33,685 nt of DNA, from the NCBI GenBank assembly GCA_013334745.1, contig JAAXWY010000028.1, forward strand, positions 1 through 33,685, written 5' to 3'. Shown here in pieces: positions 12,711-21,050 of this stretch. This DNA comes from Coriobacteriia bacterium (GTDB lineage Bacteria; Actinomycetota; Coriobacteriia; Anaerosomatales; JAAXUF01). Numbering within the stretch: position 1 is the first letter of the stretch; each line of letters opens with the position of its first letter. The notes below the pieces were generated by a model, which saw only the letters and a list, made by a program, of their open reading frames with translations, made no database searches and was not told the DNA's origin. A program made the translations under genes and the position numbers.

Positions 12711-13580
12711 CTAGTCGATCTCCTCGATGTCGTGATCGTCCTCGCGCTCACCGAACGCGCCGAAGCCCGGCAGATTGAACTCGCCCGGCTCGACGAGCTT
12801 CACATCGGGCTCGAGATCGGGACCGGCCAACTCGCCGAGTGACACACTCTCGACGAAGCCCGGTGCGGGCGGCTCGGGAATCGGATCCATGGCGATCGTC
12901 GCCTGGTCGAAGAACTCGGCGGCTTCTGGCGCCGGCGAGGGCTCCGCGACCGCAGGTGCGACCGCTGCGACCGGCGCAGGTGTGACCGCAGCAGCGACAG
13001 GAGGAGCGACTGGCTGAGGGGCGGCCACGGGAGCGGCCATCGGCGGCGCGACCGGCGCCGGCTGGGAGGGCCGGACGGTAACCTCGCCGACGACGCCCTC
13101 GTCGGTCTCGCCGATCATCAGCGTGACGTCCTCGGGGAGCCTGATCTCGTTGATCGAGTGCAGCTTGTCCTCGAGGAGGGCCTTGTAGCGAGAACGGAAC
13201 TCCTCCTCGGCCTGCTTGATGCGCACGAGCTCGTTGGCGATCGCCTGCTTGCGCTGCAATGCGTTGTGCACGATCTCCTTGGCCTTGAGCTCAGCATCTC
13301 GAAGCACCGCTTCGGCATCCGCGTCAGCCTTGCGGACCACGTCTTCTGCCGAACGCTGCGCCTGCAGTAGCGTTGCGTTGATCGACGTCTCGATGCGCTG
13401 GTAGTCGTGCACGCGGTCGTTGGCCGCCTCGAGCTTCTCGGCGAGGTCGATGTTCTCCTTGAAGAGACGCTCGAACTCATCGGCGACCTGATCGAGGAAC
13501 CCGTCCACCTGCTCCTCGCTGTAGCCGCGGAGAGAATGGCCGAACTCCTTGTGATGGATATCGAGCGCCGTGAGCTTCAT
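12711..13580 (-). CDS. divIVA: DivIVA / Wag31-like polar growth and septum protein
   Basis: 289 residues. DivIVA proteins bind curved membrane at poles and septa; in Actinobacteria they organise polar cell wall growth. The N-terminal lipid-binding domain (about 1-55) has the family pattern LTALDIHHKEFGHSLRGYSE, then EVDxFLD-like EQVDGFLDQVADEF. A long coiled coil follows to about residue 145. Residues about 170-225 are a proline/alanine/valine-rich linker. The tail is acidic and ends GEREDDHDIEEID. The start has GGAAGGAA upstream. It lies 35 bases after yggT, in the conserved sepF-yggT-divIVA neighbourhood downstream of ftsZ. Confidence 0.94.
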   Translation of the reverse strand: MKLTALDIHHKEFGHSLRGYSEEQVDGFLDQVADEFERLFKENIDLAEKLEAANDRVHDYQRIETSINATLLQAQRSAEDVVRKADADAEAVLRDAELKAKEIVHNALQRKQAIANELVRIKQAEEEFRSRYKALLEDKLHSINEIRLPEDVTLMIGETDEGVVGEVTVRPSQPAPVAPPMAAPVAAPQPVAPPVAAAVTPAPVAAVAPAVAEPSPAPEAAEFFDQATIAMDPIPEPPAPGFVESVSLGELAGPDLEPDVKLVEPGEFNLPGFGAFGEREDDHDIEEID

Positions 13581-13615
13581 CGAACGTTCCTTCCAATCCG
13601 GGTGCTGCGGGACCG

Positions 13616-13885
13616 CTAGGTCGCGAGTGAGATCACTTGATACAGCAATGGCACGATAACAAAACGGATGACCAGGATGGCCGCCCAGGGCGAGAAATCA
13701 AAACCGGCGATCGGCGGAATGAGGCGCCTGAACAGGCCGACCCACGGTTCGACGACGCTACCGATGACCCCGTAGATGTCATAGAGCATCCCACGCATGG
13801 GGAACCACGACATGATCACGTACACGAAGATGAGCATCGTGTAGAAGCTCGCTACCGCCGAAACGATCTGGTAGGCGGTGTTCAC
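13616..13885 (-). CDS. YggT family membrane protein (YlmG-like)
   Basis: 89 residues with two hydrophobic helices (about 5-27 and 65-87) and the conserved motif between them, SWFP..VVEPWVGLFRRLIPPIAGFDFSP. Function is not settled; homologues are linked to cell division and osmotic tolerance. The start GTG 13885 overlaps the proC stop by four bases (GTGA). Its place between sepF/proC and divIVA is typical. Confidence 0.92.
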   Translation of the reverse strand: MNTAYQIVSAVASFYTMLIFVYVIMSWFPMRGMLYDIYGVIGSVVEPWVGLFRRLIPPIAGFDFSPWAAILVIRFVIVPLLYQVISLAT

Positions 13886-14700
13886 GAGCCCAGCTCCTGC
13901 GAACGCTTGACGTTAGCAGCCACGGCCTGGGCGAACGCTGCCCGCAGGCCACCGGCCTCAAGCGCCTCGATCGCGGCGATCGTGGTGCCGCCGGGGCTCG
14001 AGACCCCGTCGATAAGCTCGGACGGGTGCTGCCCGGTCTCCTCGAGCAGCCGGGCGGTGCCGAGCATCGTCTGCACGGCGAGTGCCTGGGCGACGTCCCG
14101 CGGCAGACCCTGGCGCACGCCCGCGCGAGCCAGGGCATCGACCACGAGAGCGAAGTACGCGGGACCGGATCCGGAGATCGCGGTGGCGGCGTTCTGATAC
14201 CGCTCGTCGACGACCACGGCGCGTCCGATCCGCGCGAACAGCGCCTCGACGGTCGCAATCTGCTCAGCGCTCGCCTCACCGCCTCCGCTGACCACCGCCA
14301 TCCCCTCGCCCACCATCGCGGGCGTGTTGGGCATGACTCGGACAACTGCGGTCCCGGCGGGAAGCAACGATTCGATGCGGGCGGTCGAGAAGCCGGCGAC
14401 GATCGAGACGACAAGTGCATCGCGGACCGACGAAGCGAGCGACGCGATGACGGCATCGGCGATCTGCGGTTTCACTGCGATCAGGATCACGTCGGCCGGC
14501 AGAGCCTGGGCGCCATCGGCCACACAGCGGACACCATGGGCCTGCTCAAGCGCGGTTCGGCGTGCATCGGCCGGCTCGGCAACAGTGACACGCTCGGGCA
14601 CAATCGTCCCGGCTGCTATCAGCCCGCCGATAATGGCCTCGCCCATGCGCCCGCCACCGATGACGGCGAGCGTTCCTGGGAGGCTGTAGGTGTCACTCAT
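13882..14700 (-). CDS. proC: pyrroline-5-carboxylate reductase
   Basis: 272 residues. It makes proline from pyrroline-5-carboxylate using NAD(P)H in the cytosol. The dinucleotide-binding loop VIGGGRMGEAIIGGL lies near residues 14-28. VRVMPNTPAMVGEGM and the C-terminal ELIDGVSSPGGTTIAAIEALE signature are clear. I prefer ATG 14700, with GGAAG eight bases upstream; an in-frame GTG at 14721 would add seven residues and cannot be excluded. It sits between sepF and yggT. A proC-yggT pairing is known in proteobacteria, while proC inside a sepF-divIVA cluster is less standard. Confidence 0.95.
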   Translation of the reverse strand: MSDTYSLPGTLAVIGGGRMGEAIIGGLIAAGTIVPERVTVAEPADARRTALEQAHGVRCVADGAQALPADVILIAVKPQIADAVIASLASSVRDALVVSIVAGFSTARIESLLPAGTAVVRVMPNTPAMVGEGMAVVSGGGEASAEQIATVEALFARIGRAVVVDERYQNAATAISGSGPAYFALVVDALARAGVRQGLPRDVAQALAVQTMLGTARLLEETGQHPSELIDGVSSPGGTTIAAIEALEAGGLRAAFAQAVAANVKRSQELGS

Positions 14701-14726
14701 GGTCACGTCTTCCGTAGTCACCCGGC

Positions 14727-15287
14727 CTACTCGCCCGAGTACAGACCGGTATCGCGCAACCGGCGGCGGTCGGCGTCACTCACGTCCACATTGTGCGGTG
14801 TCAGCATGAACACCTTGTCTGAAACCTTCTGCAGGCCACCATCGAGGCCGTATGTCAGCCCCGAAGCGAAGTCGAGCAGGCGCTTGGCAAGATCGGGCGA
14901 CGTCATGGCCATGTTCATGATGACGGGCGTGCCCTGCTTGAACTTGTCAGCGATCGCCTGTGCCTCAGTGAAGCTCTTGGGCTCGACGATGTGCATCTTC
15001 ATCTGGGCGCCAACCGGCGTCACAGACGACGCGCCGGTCGGAACACTGCGCAACGAACCGCCTGCGCGGGCACGGTCGAGGTCCGGGCCGCGATCGAGTC
15101 GGCGAACCGCGCCGGCAGAGGCACCCGAGCCGTACGGCGAGTCGCCACCGGCCCGACGCGGAGTGTAGACGTCCTCAGCCTGAGCAGGCTCGGCGTCGTA
15201 GTACTCCTCTTCCTCGTCGTCGTAGTACTCGTCGTCCCACTCATCTTCGAGTCCGAGGCGAACCTTCATTCGGTGCCAGAAGCTCAC
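14727..15287 (-). CDS. sepF: SepF cell division protein (FtsZ membrane anchor)
   Basis: 186 residues. SepF tethers FtsZ to the membrane and shapes the Z-ring. An N-terminal amphipathic helix (MSFWHRMKVRLGLED) is the membrane anchor. A very acidic, tyrosine-rich linker (about 15-40) and a flexible linker follow. The C-terminal SepF core (about 97-180) contains VEPKSFTEAQAIADKFKQG, PVIMNM and RLLDFASGLTYGLDG. Starts at GTG 15287 with GGAGAA upstream. Since no ftsA occurs next to ftsZ here, SepF is the likely Z-ring anchor, as in Actinobacteria. Confidence 0.96.
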   Translation of the reverse strand: MSFWHRMKVRLGLEDEWDDEYYDDEEEEYYDAEPAQAEDVYTPRRAGGDSPYGSGASAGAVRRLDRGPDLDRARAGGSLRSVPTGASSVTPVGAQMKMHIVEPKSFTEAQAIADKFKQGTPVIMNMAMTSPDLAKRLLDFASGLTYGLDGGLQKVSDKVFMLTPHNVDVSDADRRRLRDTGLYSGE

Positions 15288-15308
15288 GGTTTTCTCCTCG
15301 TCGAGGTG

Positions 15309-15986
15309 CTATCGCCCGAAGATGGCGCCGCCGACCCGGACGATCGTCGACCCCTCTTCAACGGCAACTCGGAAATCGTTGCTCATTCCCATGGAAAGCT
15401 CGCTCAACTCTACACTATTGAGCGGCATCTCTCGTAGCGAATCACGCAGTTCGCGCAGCTCACGGAAGACCCAACGGGCGTCCTCAGGACGTCCGAACGG
15501 CGCCATCGTCATGAGTCCGCGAACCTCGACATTAGGCAGGTGCGACGCCTCGATGAGCGCCTCGCGAACGTCGGCGCACGCAAACCCGTGCTTCGTGCCC
15601 TCGCCCGAAACGTTGACCTGCAGCAAAACGCGCTGAACCAGACCGGCAGCCGCCGAGCGCTTCCCGATCTCGTCGAGAAGATGCAGCGAGTCGACGGAGT
15701 GGATGAGGCAGGCCCTACCGACGACGTCCTTGACCTTGTTAGTCTGCAGAGAGCCGATGAAGTGCCAGTTGGCGTCGGGGAACAGCCCGTACTTGCCGAG
15801 GAACTCCTGGACGCGGTTCTCACCGAAATCCGAGATCCCGGCGACCAGCGCGGAGCGGATATCGTCGATACCGACCGTCTTGGTGACGCCGACGATGGTG
15901 ATGTCGCTGGGTGGACGACCCGCTATGTCGGCGGCGTCGGCTACCTGCCGCCGCACCGCCTCGTACCGGGACGCGACGGCGGCCAC
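15309..15986 (-). CDS. PLP homeostasis protein, YggS family
   Basis: 225 residues, a single alanine-racemase-like TIM barrel that binds pyridoxal phosphate without known catalytic activity. The PLP lysine is Lys36 in GVTKT. Family motifs GENRVQEFLGK, WHFIGSLQTNKVK and LSMGMSNDF are all visible. I place the start at GTG 15986, just after the phoU stop with GGGGAG overlapping that stop; a longer frame to 16328 runs inside phoU. It is 21 bases before sepF. This corresponds to ylmE of the Bacillus ylm cluster, here separated from ylmD (pgeF) by the pst-phoU genes. Confidence 0.94.
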   Translation of the reverse strand: MAAVASRYEAVRRQVADAADIAGRPPSDITIVGVTKTVGIDDIRSALVAGISDFGENRVQEFLGKYGLFPDANWHFIGSLQTNKVKDVVGRACLIHSVDSLHLLDEIGKRSAAAGLVQRVLLQVNVSGEGTKHGFACADVREALIEASHLPNVEVRGLMTMAPFGRPEDARWVFRELRELRDSLREMPLNSVELSELSMGMSNDFRVAVEEGSTIVRVGGAIFGR

Positions 15987-15990
15987 GGGG

Positions 15991-16659
15991 CTACTCCCCG
16001 ATCGGCTCGGCCGCGTGCTCGCCGGCTCGTTCGCCGGTGATGAGGAAGGCCACCCGCTCGCCGATGTCGACCGCGTTGTCCGCGATGCGCTCAAGGTACC
16101 GGCTCGCCAGGACCATCGATGAGGCCCACTCGATGTCTTCCTCGTCATGCAGGCGGGCAAGCTCGCGGAAGAACTGCTTGTACAGGTGATCGATGGGCTC
16201 ATCAAGCTCGGGCAACTTGAGCGCGAGCTCGAGGTCGCGCTTTTCGAGCGACTCACGAGTCGCATCGAGCACGCGATACACGAGATTGCCCTGCGCCTGA
16301 ATGAGGTCGTACAGCGTCTGCGGACCACGACGGCCTGCGGTGCGCTTTGTCGCCTTCGCGATGTTGACGGAGAGGTCGGCCATGCGCTCGAGGTGGATCG
16401 CCATGTAGGCGAGCGACTGCAGCAGCCTCAGGTCACGGGCGACCGGGAACTGCGTCGCGATGATCTCGAGCACACGCTCCTCGACGCCCACGCAACGGGC
16501 ATCGAGCTCCTTGTCTCCGGCGATGACCTGCTCGGCGAGATCGATGTCCCCGGCCACAAGCGACTGAACGCCCGTACGTGTCTGAACTCCAACGACTGCA
16601 AGAATGTCGACGACCTCGCCGTGGACCGACTTGAGTTCCTGTCTGAATTGTTCGCGCAT
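15991..16659 (-). CDS. phoU: phosphate-signalling protein PhoU
   Basis: 222 residues, the normal size for two tandem three-helix bundles. PhoU restrains the Pst transporter and the PhoR/PhoB-type sensor when phosphate is plentiful. Metal-binding style motifs recur in each half: LERMADLSVNIAK near residue 91 and LERIADNAVDIGE near residue 192. ATG 16659 has a GGAG site upstream. It lies 103 bases after pstB with a candidate promoter in the gap, and its stop is four bases from the yggS start. No phoR/phoB-like pair is in the window. Confidence 0.95.
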   Translation of the reverse strand: MREQFRQELKSVHGEVVDILAVVGVQTRTGVQSLVAGDIDLAEQVIAGDKELDARCVGVEERVLEIIATQFPVARDLRLLQSLAYMAIHLERMADLSVNIAKATKRTAGRRGPQTLYDLIQAQGNLVYRVLDATRESLEKRDLELALKLPELDEPIDHLYKQFFRELARLHDEEDIEWASSMVLASRYLERIADNAVDIGERVAFLITGERAGEHAAEPIGE

Positions 16660-16692
16660 ATCTGGCTCCTCGGCGGTGGTGTGTATCTCGCG

Positions 16693-16730
16693 ATTATAGC
16701 CGCAGGTTTCGTGCCGTTTGCTTCAAGGTT
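16693..16730 (-). promoter_or_regulatory. candidate phoU promoter with three 11-base repeats
   Basis: The pstB-phoU gap contains a perfect TATAAT at 16698-16693. No good -35 box stands at the right distance; TTGAAG is 22 bases away. Instead AACC, AAAC and AACC recur at 11-base steps (starting at 16730, 16719 and 16708), a spacing like PhoB/PhoP-type activator sites. The activator reading is inference. Confidence 0.4.
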
Positions 16731-16762
16731 GTTACTTCGGTGATAACCCGATGCGCAGACGA

Positions 16763-17575
16763 CTAGCCGAAACGACCGGTGATGTAGTCCTCGGTGCGCT
16801 TGTCGCCCGGACTCGTGAACAGCTCGTTCGTACGTCCGAACTCGACCAGAACCGCGGGCTCGCCGGCGACCTCCTGCAGGAAGAACGCGGTGAAGTCACT
16901 GACTCGCGCGGCCTGCTGCATATTGTGCGTGACGATGACGATTGTGACCGTGTCCTTGAGCTCGGCCATGAGGTCCTCGATCTTCTGGACCGAGGTGGGA
17001 TCGATGGCCGAGCAGGGCTCGTCCATCAGGAGGACCTCCGGCTGCACAGCAAGAACACGCGCGATGCAGAGGCGCTGCTGCTGGCCACCGGACAAGGCGA
17101 GACCGTTCTTGCCAAGGATGTCCTTGACCTCTTTCCACAGGTTCGCGCGCTTGAGCGAATCCTCGACGATCGCGTCAAGGTCGGACTTCTTGCGAGTCCC
17201 CTGCAAGCGCGGCCCATAGGCCACATTGTCGTAGATCGACTGCGGGAACGGGTTCGGCTGCTGGAAGATCATGCCGACGCGCCTGCGAAGGTCGACGGGG
17301 TCGACGCCCTGACCGTAGATGTCGGCGCCATCGATGAGCATCGTTCCCTCTACCCGGGTGCCCGGGATCAGGTCGTTCATGCGGTTGATGCAGCGCAAGA
17401 ACGTGGACTTGCCGCACCCAGACGGCCCGATGAACGCAGTCGTCGCGTGTTGGCTGATGTCGACCGTTATGCCCGTGAGCGCGTTGAAGTCCCCGTACCA
17501 GAAGTTCAGGTTCTTCACGTGGACCTTTGCGGGGCCGGTCTGCACGATACTGTGCGAACCAAGCGATACCGACAT
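16763..17575 (-). CDS. pstB: phosphate ABC transporter ATP-binding protein
   Basis: 270 residues. It powers high-affinity phosphate import with PstA and PstC. The Walker A loop GPSGCGKST is at 50-58, the Q-loop at FQQPNPF near 104-110, the ABC signature LSGGQQQR at 161-168, Walker B with the catalytic Glu in VLLMDEP at 181-187, then SAIDP and the switch THN. The run [19 protein letters not shown] is the usual PstB C-terminus. I choose ATG 17575, five bases after the pstA stop with GGAAGG upstream; an upstream in-frame start at 17611 lies inside pstA. Confidence 0.97.
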   Translation of the reverse strand: MSVSLGSHSIVQTGPAKVHVKNLNFWYGDFNALTGITVDISQHATTAFIGPSGCGKSTFLRCINRMNDLIPGTRVEGTMLIDGADIYGQGVDPVDLRRRVGMIFQQPNPFPQSIYDNVAYGPRLQGTRKKSDLDAIVEDSLKRANLWKEVKDILGKNGLALSGGQQQRLCIARVLAVQPEVLLMDEPCSAIDPTSVQKIEDLMAELKDTVTIVIVTHNMQQAARVSDFTAFFLQEVAGEPAVLVEFGRTNELFTSPGDKRTEDYITGRFG

Positions 17576-17580
17576 CTTCG

Positions 17581-18405
17581 TCACACCTTCCGAGAACGAC
17601 GCAGGATCCACCGGGCGGACAGATTGAAGCCGAGGATCATCGCGATGAGGAGCAGGGCGGTTCCGAACGCGGCCGGCAGATTGATGCCTTCAACCGCGAG
17701 CAGGTACAGGTGAACGGTCATCGGGCGACCGGAGTCCAGCGGCGTAATGGGCAGGTTGACCGCTTGTCCCATCGTGTAGAGCACGACCGCCGTCTCGCCA
17801 ACGGCGCGACCCATCGCGAGCACGATGCCCGTGATGATGCGCGGTGCTGCTGCGGGGAGCACGATCTTGCTCACCGTCTGCCACTTTGTCGCCCCCAGGC
17901 CGTAGGAGCCCCAACGCATGTACTTCGGCACCGAGCGAATCGCTTCTTCAGTCGCACGCATGATGATCGGCAGCATGAGCAGGGACAGCGCAAGTGCCGC
18001 CGAGATCATCGAGAGCCCCATCTGCATCGCCTCAACAAACAGGGCGAAGCCGAACAGGCCCATGACGATGGAAGGCACGCTGGCGAGCGAATCAGCCGCA
18101 AACCGGATGGTTGAGACGATCTTTCCCTGGAAGGCGTACTCGGCAAGGTAGACCGCGGCCAACACCGACACCGGCGTCGAGATGAGCATGGCGAGCGCCG
18201 TGACGTACACGGTCGAGACGATCGTCGGCCACACGCCGCCCTCGGCGTTGACGCCATGCGGCCAGGTGAAGATGAATGCTGGCGAGATGACCCGGATTCC
18301 GTTCCAGAAGACGTAAAGGAGCAGTGCGCCAAGAATCGCGACCGTCGTGCCGGCCATGACCCACAGCACGCCGACCGCAAGCTTGTCTGTCAGTCGCTTG
18401 TCCAC
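17581..18405 (-). CDS. pstA: phosphate ABC transporter permease PstA
   Basis: 274 residues with six predicted membrane helices. It forms the channel with PstC. The permease coupling loop [23 protein letters not shown] is present, followed by [15 protein letters not shown]. Starts at GTG 18405 with one base between it and the pstC stop; ends five bases before pstB. It is assigned PstA rather than PstC by order and by similarity to the shorter, PstA-type sequence pattern. Confidence 0.95.
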   Translation of the reverse strand: MDKRLTDKLAVGVLWVMAGTTVAILGALLLYVFWNGIRVISPAFIFTWPHGVNAEGGVWPTIVSTVYVTALAMLISTPVSVLAAVYLAEYAFQGKIVSTIRFAADSLASVPSIVMGLFGFALFVEAMQMGLSMISAALALSLLMLPIIMRATEEAIRSVPKYMRWGSYGLGATKWQTVSKIVLPAAAPRIITGIVLAMGRAVGETAVVLYTMGQAVNLPITPLDSGRPMTVHLYLLAVEGINLPAAFGTALLLIAMILGFNLSARWILRRSRKV

Positions 18406-18406
18406 G

Positions 18407-19309
18407 TTAATCCCTCAACTTCGACAAGAGCCTGACAGTTGCCACCAGCAGCATCGAGAACACGAACAGCATCGCCGCCATCGCAAAGAGCGCTGTCCGG
18501 TGAAGTCCGACCGCGTAGGGCATGTCCATGACGATCTGCGTCGTCATCGTGGAAAGTGGCGAGAAGATGTCTTGCGGGAACACCGGTGCGTTGCCGACCA
18601 CCATGAGTACCGCCATGGTCTCCCCGATCGCCCGGCCCATGCCCAGGATGATCGCGTCGATGATTCCGATCTTGGCCGCAGGCACGACGACCTTGTAGAT
18701 GGTCTGCCAACGCGTGGCACCCATGGCGAACGACGCCTCACGGATACCCTCAGGAATGGAACGCAGCGCGTCTTCAGACAGCGCAGCGATGGTGGGTACG
18801 ATCATGATGCCGAGCACGATCCACGCGGTGAAGGCGCCGAAACCGAGCGTCCCTGTGAAGCGCGCGACAATCGCACGCACGAGGATGATCCCGAAGAAGC
18901 CGTAGACGACCGATGGCACTCCCGCAAGCAGCTCAACGGCCGGTCGCACGACAGCGCGCACCTTAGGCGACGCGACCTCCGAGAGAAAGACCGCGGTGCC
19001 CACAGCGAGTGGGGTCCCCAGCGCGAGTGCGCCAAGCGTGACGATCACCGAGCCGACGATGAGAGGCAGGATGCCGTAGAGCTCCTTGCTTGCCGACCAC
19101 ACACTGCCGGTGATGAACTTGCCGAAACCGTAGTCGGTGACGATCGGCCACGCTTTCCAGCCCACGAAGATGAAGATGAGCGCGACTGCGAGAACGAACG
19201 CGAACGCGCACGTGAAGAAGATCCCCTTGAGCGCGAGTTCCTTCAGGTAGGTCGACCTCGACACGAGCTGGAGGTTGCCGCGCTGCGGCGTGACAGGAGC
19301 GTCGCTCAC
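18407..19309 (-). CDS. pstC: phosphate ABC transporter permease PstC
   Basis: 300 residues with six predicted membrane helices and a cytoplasmic N-terminus of about 25 residues. The loop GATRWQTIYKVVVPAAKIGIIDA marks the site that contacts PstB, and GRAIGETMAVLMVVGN follows. LLAGVPSVVYGFFG is a typical PstC motif. Starts at GTG 19309 within the pstS stop (GTGA, four-base overlap). Confidence 0.95.
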   Translation of the reverse strand: MSDAPVTPQRGNLQLVSRSTYLKELALKGIFFTCAFAFVLAVALIFIFVGWKAWPIVTDYGFGKFITGSVWSASKELYGILPLIVGSVIVTLGALALGTPLAVGTAVFLSEVASPKVRAVVRPAVELLAGVPSVVYGFFGIILVRAIVARFTGTLGFGAFTAWIVLGIMIVPTIAALSEDALRSIPEGIREASFAMGATRWQTIYKVVVPAAKIGIIDAIILGMGRAIGETMAVLMVVGNAPVFPQDIFSPLSTMTTQIVMDMPYAVGLHRTALFAMAAMLFVFSMLLVATVRLLSKLRD

Positions 19310-20154
19310 TTGCCACCCCCCTCGGCGATGGGGATGAATCCCGCATCAACAACGACGCCCTTCTGCACGTCATCGGAGAGCACGAAATCGATGAAGTCCT
19401 TTGTCACGCCCTCTGGCGTGCCCTTCGTGAAGAAATGGAGCGTTCGTCCGACCGGGTAGGCCGACGTCCCGATGTTCTTCTCGGTCGGCGCGACTCCGTC
19501 GACGTCAATGGCCTTGACCTTCACGTTTGTGAACCGCGGTGTAACGAATCCTGCAGAGATGTAGCCGATGGCACCAGGCGCCCGGGCTACGACGTCACGC
19601 ACCTGGCCCGTGCCCGGCAGCACGGCCGCGGCAGGGTCGAAGCTCACGTCACCCATCACGATCTTCTTGAAGGCCTCGCGCGTCCCCGACGCCTCGTCGC
19701 GGTTGACGAGCTGGATGTCTCTGTCCGCGCCGCCGACGTCGCTCCAGTTGGTGATCTTGCCCGAGAAGATGTCCTGAAGCTGTTCGGAGGTCAATCCGTC
19801 CACAGGGTTAGCCGGGCTGACTATGACCGCGATGCCGTCATAGGCGATGGGCGTGTCGACGAGCCCCAACTCCTCCTCCTCGGGCTTGAGGTCGCGTGAT
19901 GAGGTGCCTACGTTCGCAGTGCCCGCGGACACAGCCTCGATACCAGCCGACGAACCGAGTCCAGAGACCAGTACCTGCGTGTCCGGATTCTCGTCGACGA
20001 ACGCCTCGGCTGCCTGCTCGGCGATGGGAAGGATGGTCGTCGAACCACTCACGATCACCTTGGTGGATGCATCCTTGCCACCTGAACATCCGGCGATGCC
20101 GAGCAGCGCGATCAGAATCAGGGAGATAGCGGCGCAGCGCCCTAGAGTAGGCAC
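19306..20154 (-). CDS. pstS: phosphate-binding lipoprotein PstS
   Basis: 282 residues. This is the extracytoplasmic phosphate receptor. A signal peptide with hydrophobic core (about 8-20) ends in the lipobox IAGC at 20-23, so Cys23 should be lipidated and processed by signal peptidase II. Phosphate-site motifs VSGSTTILP near 35-43 and NRDEASGTREAF in the middle of the protein are classic for PstS. I choose GTG 20154 because it gives a normal lipoprotein signal; longer frames run into pgeF. It overlaps the pgeF 3' end by 13 bases and has no clear ribosome site, so it may depend on translation of pgeF. Confidence 0.95.
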   Translation of the reverse strand: MPTLGRCAAISLILIALLGIAGCSGGKDASTKVIVSGSTTILPIAEQAAEAFVDENPDTQVLVSGLGSSAGIEAVSAGTANVGTSSRDLKPEEEELGLVDTPIAYDGIAVIVSPANPVDGLTSEQLQDIFSGKITNWSDVGGADRDIQLVNRDEASGTREAFKKIVMGDVSFDPAAAVLPGTGQVRDVVARAPGAIGYISAGFVTPRFTNVKVKAIDVDGVAPTEKNIGTSAYPVGRTLHFFTKGTPEGVTKDFIDFVLSDDVQKGVVVDAGFIPIAEGGGK

Positions 20155-20954
20155 GCGAACGCCGAATGGCGACCCGTGTGTCCGTCCTCGGAGCGGAACG
20201 AGTAGAACCGATCGATTGCCTCGGCGGTACACGTCCCGAGGCGTGCGATGTTGCACGGCGCAACTCCTGCATCGACGAGGCTGACAGTCACCGCCGCATC
20301 GAGGTCCAAACCCCCCGAATCGGCCCGGGCAACTGTACCAAAGGTGTTACAGAATTGCGACATGACTTCCTCGCCGACGGGATAGTGACACCCGCCGATA
20401 TGGGGGCCTATGTAGGCGACGACCGCAGACGGGTCGCAGCTGGCCTCACGAGCCAGCATGACGGCGGCCTTTCCCGGTAGCGATGCGAGCGCACCGCGCC
20501 ACCCTGCGTGCACGACGGCAACGCCACAGCCCGGAGCAGCCAGCACGACAGGAACGCAGTCGGCGAAGCAGAGCATCAGCGGCACCCCGCGCGTGCGGGT
20601 CACGAGCGCGTCCGTCGCGGGCACCGGCGCACGACCACCCGAGGCTCGCGATCCGCTTCCGGCACTGGTCTCGTCGACGATCTCGATCCGCTCGCCATGG
20701 ACCTGCTCGGGGACTGTGAGTGCATCCCCGAAGTCGCCAAGACCAGCAGCCGCCAACAGTCGTGATCGATTCTCGTCCACGGCGATGGGGTCGTCGCCCA
20801 CGTGGGCCGCGAGGTTGAGGGATGCGAACGGCGCCCCGCTCGTGCCGCCGCTCCGTTCAGAGAAGCCGATCACGGCGCCGGTTGCAGCAAGACCGGGGTC
20901 GGTCCAGAACCGCAGATCGCCCACTTCACGGCGCACAAGCACTGGCGAGATCAA
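20142..20954 (-). CDS. pgeF: PgeF/YlmD family multicopper-oxidase-like purine nucleoside phosphorylase
   Basis: 270 residues from TTG 20954. Family members (YfiH/YlmD) are zinc-dependent purine nucleoside phosphorylases or deaminases, and E. coli PgeF has been linked to peptidoglycan editing. The metal ligands are visible as His86 in EQVHGE, Cys133 in CFADCVPV and His149 in VVHAGWRG. AYIGPHIGGCHYPVGEEV is also characteristic. GGAGG lies seven bases before the TTG but only one before GTG 20960, hence the choice; the GTG would add two residues. It follows ftsZ across a strong terminator and overlaps pstS. The function claim is family knowledge. Confidence 0.92.
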   Translation of the reverse strand: MISPVLVRREVGDLRFWTDPGLAATGAVIGFSERSGGTSGAPFASLNLAAHVGDDPIAVDENRSRLLAAAGLGDFGDALTVPEQVHGERIEIVDETSAGSGSRASGGRAPVPATDALVTRTRGVPLMLCFADCVPVVLAAPGCGVAVVHAGWRGALASLPGKAAVMLAREASCDPSAVVAYIGPHIGGCHYPVGEEVMSQFCNTFGTVARADSGGLDLDAAVTVSLVDAGVAPCNIARLGTCTAEAIDRFYSFRSEDGHTGRHSAFACLL

Positions 20955-20970
20955 GCGCACACCTCCCGAG

Positions 20971-21023
20971 AAAACAGGCGGCCCCTGTGGCGACGAGGTC
21001 CCGCCGTCGTCGCCACAGGGGCC
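20971..21023 (-). terminator. intrinsic terminator after ftsZ
   Basis: A perfect 17-bp inverted repeat has arms at 20980-20996 and 21007-21023 with a ten-base loop. On the minus strand the stem is followed after five to six bases by TTTT (20974-20971). It lies 28 bases after the ftsZ stop and just ahead of the pgeF ribosome site. Confidence 0.85.
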
Positions 21024-21050
21024 AAACCGAAGAACGCAGAAGCGACGTGC

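Noticed and set aside
15987-16328. N-terminal extension of the YggS-family protein
   Set aside because: It is phoU read out of frame and is serine/arginine-rich noise; GTG 15986 gives the usual 225 residues.
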